The position numbers and the translations under genes were made by a program. Shown piece by piece: positions 1 to 7,331 of a DNA stretch of 64,000 bases; the first letter of the stretch is position 1, and the number at the start of each line of letters is the position of its first letter. The stretch comes from JBNJGB01 sp051747385 (GTDB lineage Bacteria; Myxococcota_A; UBA9042; PHBI01; JACKFB01). Below the pieces are notes generated by a model, which did not search any database, was not told the DNA's origin, and was given only the letters and a program-made list of their open reading frames with translations. Location of the stretch: NCBI GenBank assembly GCA_051747385.1, contig JBNJGB010000001.1:1-64000 (forward strand), given 5' to 3'.

Positions 1-4
1 CAGC

Positions 5-943
5 CTAGATACACGCGTCTTCGGCACCCCTGTCTGAAGCCTCAGTGTATCCGCGTGCTTCCACGCGGGTGCTCGGCAACCCACCCGAAACCCAGGTCCA
101 GCCGGAGCGGGCGGCGGTGTCGAGCGGGCTTTTGACCTGGCAGAGCTTGTGGCGGGACAGATGCAGGTAGCGCATCGTCGTACGGATGGAGCGGTGGCCG
201 AGCAAGAGCTGGAGATGGTGGATGTTCCGGCTGTCGGACTCCATGACGTGCGTGGCGAAGGTGTGCCGCAGGATGTGAGGGGTGACGGGCTTGCCGATGC
301 GCGCCCGGTGCCCGGCGCGCTTGATGCCTCGCTGGAGGGTGTCGCGGCTAACCGGCTGTCCGGGCGACCGGCCGGCGAACAGCCAGGGCGGCGTGGGGCG
401 GGCGACGCGGTAGTAGTCGCGGAGGCAGGCCAGCAAGCGCTCGCCGATGGGGACGTAGCGGCCGTGGCGCCCCTTGGCCTGGCGGACGTGGATGAGCATG
501 CGGTCGCTGTCGACGTCGTCGGGCATGAGCATGCGGACCTCCTGGAGCCGCAGGCCCGTGTCGTAGATGAGCGCGACGACGGTGAGGATGAGCAGGTTGT
601 CGGCCGCGGCCAGCACGCGGTGGACCTCGCCGCGGCTCAGCACGTCGGGCTCGATGGCGTCGACCTTCGCCAGCGGCAGGTGGGCGACGACGTCCGGCCG
701 GCGCACGGTTCGGCGGAAGAAGAACAGAAAGGCGCAGACGTAGACCCTCTGGGTCGACGGGCTGAGGCCCCGCTCCTCGGTCAGGTGGAGCAGGAACCGC
801 CGGACGTCCTCCTCCTCGATGCGCCTCGGCGGCTTGCCGACGAAGTCGACCAGCTTCCGCATGCACCGCTCGTACTCCCCCATGGTCGCCGGGGAGTACC
901 CCGCCAGCTTCAGGTCTTCCAGCATCCGGTCTCGCAGTCGCAT
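5..943 (-). CDS. Tyrosine recombinase, IS91-associated type
   Basis: A 312-residue phage-integrase-family recombinase, expected to cut and rejoin DNA through a 3'-phosphotyrosine. An N-terminal SAM-like core-binding domain (about residues 1-90) precedes the catalytic domain. The catalytic set is complete: R132, K157, H223-x-x-R226 (HILRH), H250 and Y259, followed by a KSPLD tail motif. The start at 943 has an AAGGGGGAG ribosome site just upstream. The order MRLRD...SPLD and the lack of the extra helix insert of integron integrases point to the recombinase that travels with IS91-family transposases. Its transposase would lie downstream, beyond the window edge. The last ~35 residues after SPLD look non-conserved and may come from a decayed end. 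It is oriented away from the small gene pairs on its right, as intI is oriented relative to cassettes. Confidence 0.85.
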   Translation of the reverse strand: MRLRDRMLEDLKLAGYSPATMGEYERCMRKLVDFVGKPPRRIEEEDVRRFLLHLTEERGLSPSTQRVYVCAFLFFFRRTVRRPDVVAHLPLAKVDAIEPDVLSRGEVHRVLAAADNLLILTVVALIYDTGLRLQEVRMLMPDDVDSDRMLIHVRQAKGRHGRYVPIGERLLACLRDYYRVARPTPPWLFAGRSPGQPVSRDTLQRGIKRAGHRARIGKPVTPHILRHTFATHVMESDSRNIHHLQLLLGHRSIRTTMRYLHLSRHKLCQVKSPLDTAARSGWTWVSGGLPSTRVEARGYTEASDRGAEDACI

Positions 944-1257
944 GACTCCCCCTTCTGCAGCCCAAGGCGGGCGCAGGTTGTTTGTTCATGGGGAGTCTAC
1001 GCGTGCTCCGAGACCGGATGCTGGCCTTTACCCCGGCACACCCCGGCCCGCTCAGGCGCCTGCGCGGGCGACAGGTCAGCCGTCCTTCGCCTCTGCGCCA
1101 GCCCCGGCGGACCTGCCGCGCCGGCGGCTTCGTTAAACCAGCAGATGCAGGCGACGAAGGCGCGCGAGATGCGAAGGGAACTCACGATGCGTCGAACCTC
1201 CTCGGCCACAAGAAGCCGTGGCAGAGCGCGCGCCTTCGCAGCTGATTGGCAAGACGT

Positions 1258-1288
1258 ACGTTCGCCGTATACGTTCGCCGTATACGTT
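1258..1288. repeat. 13-bp tandem repeat in recombinase upstream region
   Basis: The unit ACGTTCGCCGTAT occurs at 1258-1270 and 1271-1283 and is followed by a partial ACGTT. It lies in the 445-bp stretch (944-1388) between the recombinase and the HEPN-like gene, in which I see no convincing gene. The repeated CGTATACG core is palindromic and could be an operator or recombination-associated repeat; this is inference only. Confidence 0.5.
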
Positions 1289-1388
1289 AGATGGCCGAGG
1301 TGAAGCCGGCACTGTTGGGCGTCCCGGAGCCACGGCGTGCGCATCGCGCCTGGTCTGCTACCATCCGGTCGTCGACGGGGAGGGGCCG

Positions 1389-1841
1389 GTGTCGATTGCG
1401 GCGAGCCACAAGTACTACTACAGGGCCGCGTGGGAACGCCTCAGGGCCGCGCAAGACCTGCTTGAGGATGCTCCCGTGCTGTCGCTGTACCTGTCCGGCC
1501 TGACGGTCGAATGCATGCTTCGTGCATGGCTTGATCCGAACCGGCCGTTTGATGGGCGGCATCATCTTCCGTCCCTCCTCGAGGAGAGCAAGATCCTTCA
1601 CGAGCTTGGGGAGGACGCCCGTCAGCGCGTCACGGTAGCGGTGAAAGACCTTACGCTTCTGTGGACGAACAGCATCCGGTACTATCCAGAGGACCGGGTC
1701 GCACAGGAGTTGAAGAAGCTCCGGCCCTACAGGAACAAGCGGAAGAGCAGCACGAAGGGATGGAAGGGGCTTCTCAGGCTCGCTGCCCAAGAGGCCTTGA
1801 AGCACGTAGCTGTTGTCGTGAAGGCAGGAGAGGAACGATGA
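1389..1841 (+). CDS. HEPN-like helical protein
   Basis: About 150 residues from a GTG at 1389 that has a strong GGGGAGGGG ribosome site; the longer frame from 1218 has no such site and its added residues look non-coding. The N-terminal half (an AAWERLRAAQDLL helix, then SLYLSGLTVECMLRAWL) has the look of HEPN domains, which are all-alpha and often found in toxin-antitoxin or abortive-infection pairs. No RxxxxH catalytic motif is visible, so RNase activity is not supported. The stop overlaps the next start as ATGA (1838-1841), so the two are almost certainly co-translated. Family assignment is by pattern only. Confidence 0.6.
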   Translation: MSIAASHKYYYRAAWERLRAAQDLLEDAPVLSLYLSGLTVECMLRAWLDPNRPFDGRHHLPSLLEESKILHELGEDARQRVTVAVKDLTLLWTNSIRYYPEDRVAQELKKLRPYRNKRKSSTKGWKGLLRLAAQEALKHVAVVVKAGEER

Positions 1842-2119
1842 GCAAGAAGTCGCTAGCGGAACGTCTCAGCGACCTTGCGCGAGAGACGTACCCGGATGCG
1901 CGGACTCGGCTTCACGAGGACCCTCAGGGACGGATCTACGGAACCATCGTTTCAGGTTCCTTCGCTGGAGTTGACGAAGCAGAACGGCAGCGTGACTTCT
2001 ACACCTTGGTCGAGTCCAAGCTTGGGGCTGACACGAGGCGCAAGTTGCTCGTGGTCTTCACGAACACCCCCGACGAAGATGTGGTGTTCGAGCGCGACCG
2101 CGAGCACCACGTCGGGTGA
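1838..2119 (+). CDS. Small BolA-like protein, partner of HEPN-like gene
   Basis: A 93-residue protein starting at the ATGA overlap, with AGGAGAGG upstream. Residues ~30-85 follow the BolA pattern: a strand (IVSGSFAGVDEAERQ) with the small-residue turn, a helix over the LVESKL segment, and a last strand ending in TNTPDED, close to the TPEE signature of BolA. The conserved RHR after the helix start is replaced by AERQR, so it would be a divergent member or an analogous fold. No function can be stated. The strict coupling to the HEPN-like gene suggests the two products act together, possibly as a two-component defence or toxin-antitoxin pair. Confidence 0.5.
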   Translation: MSKKSLAERLSDLARETYPDARTRLHEDPQGRIYGTIVSGSFAGVDEAERQRDFYTLVESKLGADTRRKLLVVFTNTPDEDVVFERDREHHVG

Positions 2120-2222
2120 GATGGCTGCGTCTTGGAAGGCGGTTGCGTGCTGCATGCCGGGGGACGTCGCTGCAGCGTGAACCTGCGGGCTGCGAGCGTG
2201 CAGACCGGCCAACGAGACGGCC

Positions 2223-2299
2223 ATCTAACCAGGAAATGCTACTGACAGGGCCCTCCGCTTCGCTCCGGGACCCTGCAGTAGATTTCCAAGACGTCGGGT
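2223..2299 (+). repeat. attC-like imperfect inverted repeat
   Basis: Begins with ATCTAAC (fits the RYYYAAC core) and ends near GTCGGGT (one mismatch to GTTRRRY). Between them GGAAAT, CTACTG and CAGGG (2232-2250) pair with CCCTG, CAGTAG and ATTTCC (2271-2287), leaving two unpaired bases, G2238 and A2245, on the same arm, as in attC extrahelical bases. It lies ~100 bp after the HEPN/BolA pair, where an attC of that cassette would be. A related copy is at 3198. Confidence 0.45.
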
Positions 2300-2336
2300 G
2301 GCCCTCCTCAGAGACCGTCGATGGTGAGAGACCTCG

Positions 2337-2837
2337 TCATGCACTGGCTCGTACTTCTCGTGCTGGGTACCAACCGATTGGTGTGTGTTCGAGGGTGAGC
2401 GAGAGTGGTTCGGTTTCGTCATCGACGATGTCTGCGAGGTCCTGGAGGTCGAACAGGAGCGCGGCGCCTTGCTGGGCCACGATGGTTCGAAGCAAGCGAT
2501 CTCCGAACGAAGAGATGGGCGTAGCTCCGGTTTCCCAACGAGAAACGGTCGGCGGCGTGACCCCCATGAGTCGAGCGAGTTCAGCCCCCTTGAGTCGCAG
2601 CCGCTTTCGCAGCCATCGAAACTCGGCGGCCGTCAGGCGACCACGCTTTCGAACCAGTGCGTTCGTGACGACCTTCTGCAGCTCGCGCATGTCCGGGACT
2701 CGCTTCTGCGCGATCTCCCCGCAGTGTCGGCACACGAGCATAGGAACCCCGACGAGTCGGACCGATTCGAGACCCAGCAGGCGGTGCTCACCTTCGGTGC
2801 GCTCCAGTTGCTCACTTCCACAGTTGCTGCACTTCAT
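2337..2837 (-). CDS. MqsA/YgiT-type zinc-finger HTH antitoxin
   Basis: About 166 residues. The N-terminus carries two CxxC pairs (CSNC and CRHC) of a YgiT-type zinc finger, and residues ~65-125 form an XRE-like HTH (LKGAELARLMGVTPPTVSRWETG). This is the MqsA architecture: a zinc domain that binds the toxin and an HTH that binds the operon operator. The ATG at 2837 is preferred because GGGGTGAG lies upstream; a GTG nine bases earlier is possible. The start lies inside the end of the preceding DUF4258-like gene (overlap ~26 bp), the usual toxin-first order of mqsRA-type loci. It likely represses its own operon. Confidence 0.8.
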   Translation of the reverse strand: MKCSNCGSEQLERTEGEHRLLGLESVRLVGVPMLVCRHCGEIAQKRVPDMRELQKVVTNALVRKRGRLTAAEFRWLRKRLRLKGAELARLMGVTPPTVSRWETGATPISSFGDRLLRTIVAQQGAALLFDLQDLADIVDDETEPLSLTLEHTPIGWYPAREVRASA

Positions 2838-3117
2838 GTCTCTCACCCCATGGCCTGTAGACGGTGACCACGGTCAGATGGTCGGAGGCCTCGATTTCCA
2901 CGACCACGATGATCTTGTCCGCGCCGTCCACGCACCACCGATCCGAACTTCGGGAACGAAACACGTCGCCCGTAGTCAAGGCGTCGACAACGTCCCACTC
3001 ATCGAGACTTGCGCCGCGCATGGCATCCGAACCATGCGGCTCGGCCAACCAGAAGCAGTCGGCGTTCGCCCTGATGATGGCCTCTGCCTGAGCTTTGCTG
3101 TACCTCCGGCGCGCCAC
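2812..3117 (-). CDS. DUF4258/MqsR-like putative toxin
   Basis: A 101-residue protein from a GTG start. After a helical N-terminus (YSKAQAEAIIRANADCF) it has a beta-rich core in which RSRSSDRWCVDGADKIIVVVEIE leads to an LTVVTVYRP strand near the end. This matches the layout of DUF4258 small proteins, many of which are RNase-type toxins paired with YgiT/MqsA antitoxins. Its 3' end overlaps the antitoxin start. The pair reads opposite to the flanking plus-strand pairs, a common state for toxin-antitoxin cassettes that carry their own promoter. Toxicity is inferred from pairing only. Confidence 0.6.
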   Translation of the reverse strand: MARRRYSKAQAEAIIRANADCFWLAEPHGSDAMRGASLDEWDVVDALTTGDVFRSRSSDRWCVDGADKIIVVVEIEASDHLTVVTVYRPWGERHEVQQLWK

Positions 3118-3197
3118 GAAGACAGCGTAGCGACGGATTGCGATCGGCGCAAACGAGGGGCAGGAAACGATGCGAACAGGACATCACCGGCATGATC

Positions 3198-3275
3198 GCT
3201 CAAACCAGGAAGTGCTCCTGACAGGGCCCTCCGCTGCGCTCCGGGACGCCATCATGGATTCGCAAGACGCCAGGC
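3198..3275 (+). repeat. Second copy of attC-like element
   Basis: Positions 3202-3246 nearly repeat 2226-2270 (AACCAGGAA-TGCT-CTGACAGGG and the CCTCCGCT/GCGCTCCGGGA loop), with only a few substitutions. The right arm (3246-3265) has diverged and pairs more weakly than in the first copy, and the RYYYAAC box is CTCAAAC. The two copies bracket the minus-strand toxin-antitoxin pair. Confidence 0.45.
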
Positions 3276-3382
3276 CACCAGAGGTGAACAACGGGCCTCG
3301 CGGTGGCGCACGCACTCCTTGCCGCATCGATGACGCCGCGTGGTTGATTTTCACAACTCGTGGCGTTAGTCTTCATCCATGA

Positions 3383-3776
3383 GTGAGGAGGCCCTTGGAT
3401 TGGCTCGATGCCGTACGGTCGCTCCCTGATGAGGCCGTCCTCGTCGTCCACAACCCGCCGACGCCGCGCTACGGGCGTGCTCAGAGCAAGCTCGCGTATG
3501 TCCTCCGCGAGTCGTTGGTGCTCGGGACGAAGCCGCATGACTTCGACGAGGACGCCATCGAGATCGCTGCGTGGGCACCTACCGCCAACGGGACGCGGGT
3601 ACGGCTACTACTCGTGCATCAGACTCTTTCTGGATGAGCACGGACGGGCTGAAGAGGCGGCCGTGTACTGCTTCTACGACGGGACGGAGAACTCTCCTGG
3701 CTTCCGAACCCTGCACGAGGCTCGCGACTACGCCCTGAGTCGCGGCTTCGAAGGCGCAGAGCATGAAGACGATTGA
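3383..3776 (+). pseudogene. Frameshifted gene upstream of HTH protein
   Basis: The first ~70 codons are read from GTG 3383 (or TTG 3395, better placed behind GAGGAGGCC). After about 3595 the sensible frame changes by one base to the frame that ends at 3776. The joined product, about 130 residues, would run from LDWLDAVRSLPDEAVLVV through YGYYSCIRLFLDEHGR to a helical C-terminus. I do not recognise the family. Its place directly before, and 14 bp overlapping, an HTH antitoxin-like gene suggests a toxin-type partner. The break may be a real inactivating indel or a sequence error. Confidence 0.55.
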
Positions 3777-4239
3777 ACATGCGGACTACCCCATCCACGC
3801 AGCCGGCCGCGTGTGGGTCGTCGAATCGGCCACGCTGACGGAGCTTCGGGATGGAACGTTAGGCCTCTCGTCGGCGGAACTGAGCCGCATCCACAGAGCC
3901 ATCGCCAACGCGATCTGTGGAACGCCGGGCAAGCTCACGGCGGACGAGTTGGAGTTCCTGTGCGACATCACCGACACCTCGTACGCCGACGTGGCCAGGG
4001 TCCTCGACGTCGACAAGAGCACCATCACCTTGTGGAGGAAGAAGGGCGTCGTCTCCAAGCTCCCGTTCAGCCTCCTGTTGAAGCGATGGTTCTGGTTCGA
4101 GCTGTTCGGCAGTGAGCTCGGCGATACGAACCTGCCCCTGTCTGCTCTCGCCACGGACGAACTCCTACTCCGGCGAGTCCAACAGGCCGCCATCGAGCAG
4201 GAAATGACGTTCGAGGTCCACGAGAAGAAGGCGTCATGA
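3763..4239 (+). CDS. HTH protein, antitoxin-like
   Basis: A 158-residue protein. Residues ~60-95 form a helix-turn-helix (TADELEFLCDITDTSYADVARVLDVDKSTITLWRKKG) resembling the DNA-binding half of MqsA/YgiT antitoxins, but the zinc-finger cysteines are missing and the N-terminus is short. The C-terminus is helical with an aromatic patch (RWFWFELFG). It overlaps the end of the frameshifted partner gene by 14 bp, so it is co-translated. Likely an autorepressing antitoxin whose toxin may be dead. The 284 bp that follow hold no gene I can support. Confidence 0.6.
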   Translation: MKTIEHADYPIHAAGRVWVVESATLTELRDGTLGLSSAELSRIHRAIANAICGTPGKLTADELEFLCDITDTSYADVARVLDVDKSTITLWRKKGVVSKLPFSLLLKRWFWFELFGSELGDTNLPLSALATDELLLRRVQQAAIEQEMTFEVHEKKAS

Positions 4240-4523
4240 CGGCGCCCTGTCGGCGATGCGGCCAGTTGTCGTCGCTCGCCGGAACCCGCGTGGAATCGGT
4301 GAAGTCCGCGGTCGGCGGCGGCCGGTGAAGAACGCGCATGGCGCCCGGGGCGGCTCTGCGGGTCGGATGCAGCATCGCGGTGGCCGGCCTTCCGGACGGC
4401 CCGCCCCGCCACAGCACGATTCCGCGGTATCGTCCTCCGGAACCGGGTTCGCGTGACGGATACGCCGTCCTCGCTCCAATCCACCGGTGAGGTTGTGCTG
4501 ATGGATGACCCCGGGAGGACCCG

Positions 4524-5930
4524 ATGAGCGGACGACGGAGCGGCGGCGAATGGGGCTGGCTGGTGGCGCTGGCTGCGGTGGCGTTGGTGGGAGCCGCCGC
4601 GTGTGACGCGGGCGGGGACGGAGCCGAGACCTCGGCGGACACTGCGGACGCGGCGGACACGGCGCTCTCGGAGGGGGAGGTCGCGGCCGAGGACGTCGTC
4701 GCGGAGGAGGACGCGGGGCCGGACGGAGCCGGGGAGGACACCGGCGGGTCGGAGACGGCCTGCCTCGAGGTGGGTCCCCTGGTGATGAACTTCGGGTGGA
4801 CTCCGGTCGGACACACGAAGGACCTCCAGGTCATGGTGACGGCCTGCGGCGAGGGGTCCGCGACCGTCGAGGACGTCGCCCTGGCGGCCGGGGCCGACCC
4901 GGGGTTCTCCGTCGTCGCGGAGGACCTGCCCGGGCTGCCCGTGGTCCTGGGGCCAGGTGAGGCGGTATGGTTCGACGTGGCCTATGCGCCGGAGTCGACG
5001 TCGCCGGCGGACGACCCCGACGAGGCCGTGCTGGTGGTGACGAGCGACGCACCGGATTCACCCCACGAGGTGACGCTCCAGGGGCGGGGCGTGGACGACA
5101 ACAGCCCGGGGCTGTTCATCGCGCTGGACGAGGCCTGGACGGTGCTGCCGCAGACGGTGCTGCACCTCTCCGCCGCGGGGACGCTCGTCGAGGAAGAGGG
5201 CCACTCGCTCCAGTGGTCCGTGGTGCAGCCCGAGGGGTCGGCGTCGGTGTTCCAGCCGGCGGCCACGGTGGCCCAGCCGGCGTTCGAGGCGAACGTGGCC
5301 GGCACGTACGTCTTCACGGTGGACGCCCTGGACCCCGACGGGGAGGTGGCCGGGTCGCACGAGACGATGGTGCAAGCGGTCCCCGGGCAGCCCGTGCACG
5401 TGGAGCTTCTGTGGGAGACGCCCGGCGATCCGGACCCGACCGACACCGGCCCGGGGGCCGGCGCCGACATGGACCTGCACTTCGCCCACCCGGACGCCGC
5501 CTCGGCGGACGTCGACGAGGACGGCCAGCCGGATCCCTGGTTCGACCAGGAGCGGGACGTGTTCTGGTTCAACCCGGCGCCGGACTGGGGCTCGCTCGAC
5601 GCGACGACCGAGGACGACCCCAGCCTGGACCGGGACGACACGGACGGCGCCGGACCCGAGAACCTCAACTTCACGCCGGCCGAGGGCGGGACGTACCGGA
5701 TGGCCGTGCACTACTGGGACGCCCACGACTTCGGACCGAGCACGCCGACCGTCCGCGTCTACTTGGACGCGGCGCTGGTGTACGAGGTGGAGGGCCCCCC
5801 GATGGACGAGCACGACCTGTGGGAGGTGGGGACGCTGGACTGGCCCACGGGGGACGTCACGCCAGCGGAGGCCCCAGGCGGCGGCCCGGTGGTGGTGCCA
5901 GACTACGTGAACCCGTTCTTCGTCCCATAG
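4524..5930 (+). CDS. Multidomain lipoprotein (Hydin/ASPM-like and PKD-like domains)
   Basis: 468 residues with a signal peptide and lipobox (LVGAAAC, Cys ~27), then an acidic Ala/Asp/Glu linker typical of myxobacterial surface lipoproteins. Residues ~85-195 resemble the ASPM-SPD2-Hydin or choice-of-anchor beta-sandwich (NFGWTPVG, VTSDAPDSPHEVTLQGRG). Residues ~200-290 look like a PKD/Ig fold (GTYVFTVDALDPDGEVAGS). The C-terminal part contains a metal-binding-like stretch (MDLHFAHPDA, DVDEDGQPDPWFD) followed by a GGTYRMAVHYWDAH sandwich found in many myxobacterial secreted proteins. GGGAGGA precedes the ATG. It probably sits in the outer membrane or periplasm; its ligand is unknown. Confidence 0.75.
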   Translation: MSGRRSGGEWGWLVALAAVALVGAAACDAGGDGAETSADTADAADTALSEGEVAAEDVVAEEDAGPDGAGEDTGGSETACLEVGPLVMNFGWTPVGHTKDLQVMVTACGEGSATVEDVALAAGADPGFSVVAEDLPGLPVVLGPGEAVWFDVAYAPESTSPADDPDEAVLVVTSDAPDSPHEVTLQGRGVDDNSPGLFIALDEAWTVLPQTVLHLSAAGTLVEEEGHSLQWSVVQPEGSASVFQPAATVAQPAFEANVAGTYVFTVDALDPDGEVAGSHETMVQAVPGQPVHVELLWETPGDPDPTDTGPGAGADMDLHFAHPDAASADVDEDGQPDPWFDQERDVFWFNPAPDWGSLDATTEDDPSLDRDDTDGAGPENLNFTPAEGGTYRMAVHYWDAHDFGPSTPTVRVYLDAALVYEVEGPPMDEHDLWEVGTLDWPTGDVTPAEAPGGGPVVVPDYVNPFFVP

Positions 5931-5991
5931 CGGCGCCGTTTTATTCTGGCAGGGCTGAACAAAGGCGACGTCTTATTACAGTAGGGTTCAT

Positions 5992-7324
5992 ATGAATCCG
6001 GAGCTTCGCCGAACCCTGCTCATCAGCAACCCGTGGCTCGCCGACGCGAGCAGCGGGCTCGCCGAGCGCCGCCGCTTCCTGCCGGAGCCACTCATCCCGC
6101 GGCGGGCAGCGGCGCGCCTGGGCCGGGCCAGGAGCGATCGGCGACGCGCCCACCTCGTCGTCGGACCGCGACAGGCAGGAAAGAGCACCCTCGTGTGGTC
6201 CACGCTGGACGACCAGCCCGCAGTCCTGCACCTGAACTGCGAAGAGCCGGCGATCCGCTCCTGGTGCACCTCTCCGGCGCTCTTCGCCGACGAGGCCGCG
6301 TCGTTCCTGCCCGAAGGGGGGGACCCTGTTCCTCGAGGAGGCCCAGTGGCTGGAGGAGGCCGGCCTGTTCATCAAGGGGCTGGTCGACCACCGCCGGGGC
6401 TGGACCCTCTTCGTGACGGGAAGCTCCTCGTTCCACCTGATGTCGCGGACCCGGGAGTCGCTCGCGGGACGCGCCACGCGCCACCACGTGTGGCCGCTGA
6501 CCCTCGACGAGGCGACCCATGCCCACCGGGACGCGCTCCCGGGTGTCCGACGCGAGGTCCGGCGCGCGGCCCTGGATCGGCTGATGGTGTGGGGCGGCTA
6601 TCCCGGCGTGTGGACCGCCGAGGAGCCGGAGGAGGTGCTCCACGAGCTGGTCACCGCGTTCGTGCTCCGCGACGCGTCGGATCGCTTCAGGATCGAGCGC
6701 CCGGACGCCTTGCGCCTCATCCTCCGGCTGGCCGCTGCGCAGGCGGGGGACCTGGTGCGAACCAGCGAGTGGGCCTCGCTCGCCGGGGTCTCGTCGCCCA
6801 CGGTGAGCCAGTACGTGTCGCTGCTCGAGGAGACGCACGCCCTGGCCACGATCCGCCCCTTCGTCGGCGGCCGGCGCGCGGAGCTGACCAGAGCCCCCAA
6901 GGTGTACTTCATCGACGGCGGCCTCAGGAACGCCGTCCGCGGCGGCTTCGCACCTCTGGACGAGCGCCCCGACGTCGGGCAGCTGATGGAGGGGTGGGTC
7001 TTCTCGGAGCTCCACAAGCGCTTCCCGGAGCCGGGGGACGTGCGCTACTGGCGCACCAAGAGCGGCGCCGAGGTCGACTTCGTCGTGCGCACGCGGTCCG
7101 ACCGCCCCGTGGGGGTCGAGGTCAAGGCGCGTCGAGCCGCCGGGCGCTTCAAGCTCTCCAGGAGCGCTCGGAGCTTCATCGGGGCATACCGGCCGTCCGA
7201 CTTCCTCCTGGTCCACCGCGGCGAAGCCCACGAGGAGACCGTGGCCGACACGCGGGTCCGCTGGGTGCCCGCCGAGGAGCTACCCGAGGTGCTCGACGAC
7301 CTGGCCGTAGGGGTCCCGGTGTGA
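5992..7324 (+). pseudogene. AAA+ ATPase, DUF4143 family, frameshifted
   Basis: A single ~440-residue ATPase split by a +1 frameshift at a run of seven G (6316-6322). The first frame supplies the N-terminus and Walker A (VVGPRQAGKST). The second frame continues with Walker B (TLFLEEAQ), sensor region (FVTGSSSF), a winged-helix part and the DUF4143 C-terminus ending in the nuclease-like KSGAEVDFVV...GVEVKA motif. Members are common, often horizontally exchanged, ATPases of unclear role. The broken frame resumes correctly to 7324, so the break is recent, a homopolymer sequencing error, or slippage. The 60 bp upstream are unusually AT-rich for this window. Confidence 0.8.
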
Positions 7325-7331
7325 GTCGGGC

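Noticed and set aside
5..943. Recombinase as an integron integrase (IntI)
   Set aside because: The extra helix insert before HxxR that defines IntI is absent, and the protein matches the IS91-associated type better; only the layout is integron-like.
149..1303. Long plus-strand open frame opposite the recombinase
   Set aside because: It is the antisense of the recombinase (Val/Ala/Gly-rich, no domain); the minus-strand protein has a full catalytic set.
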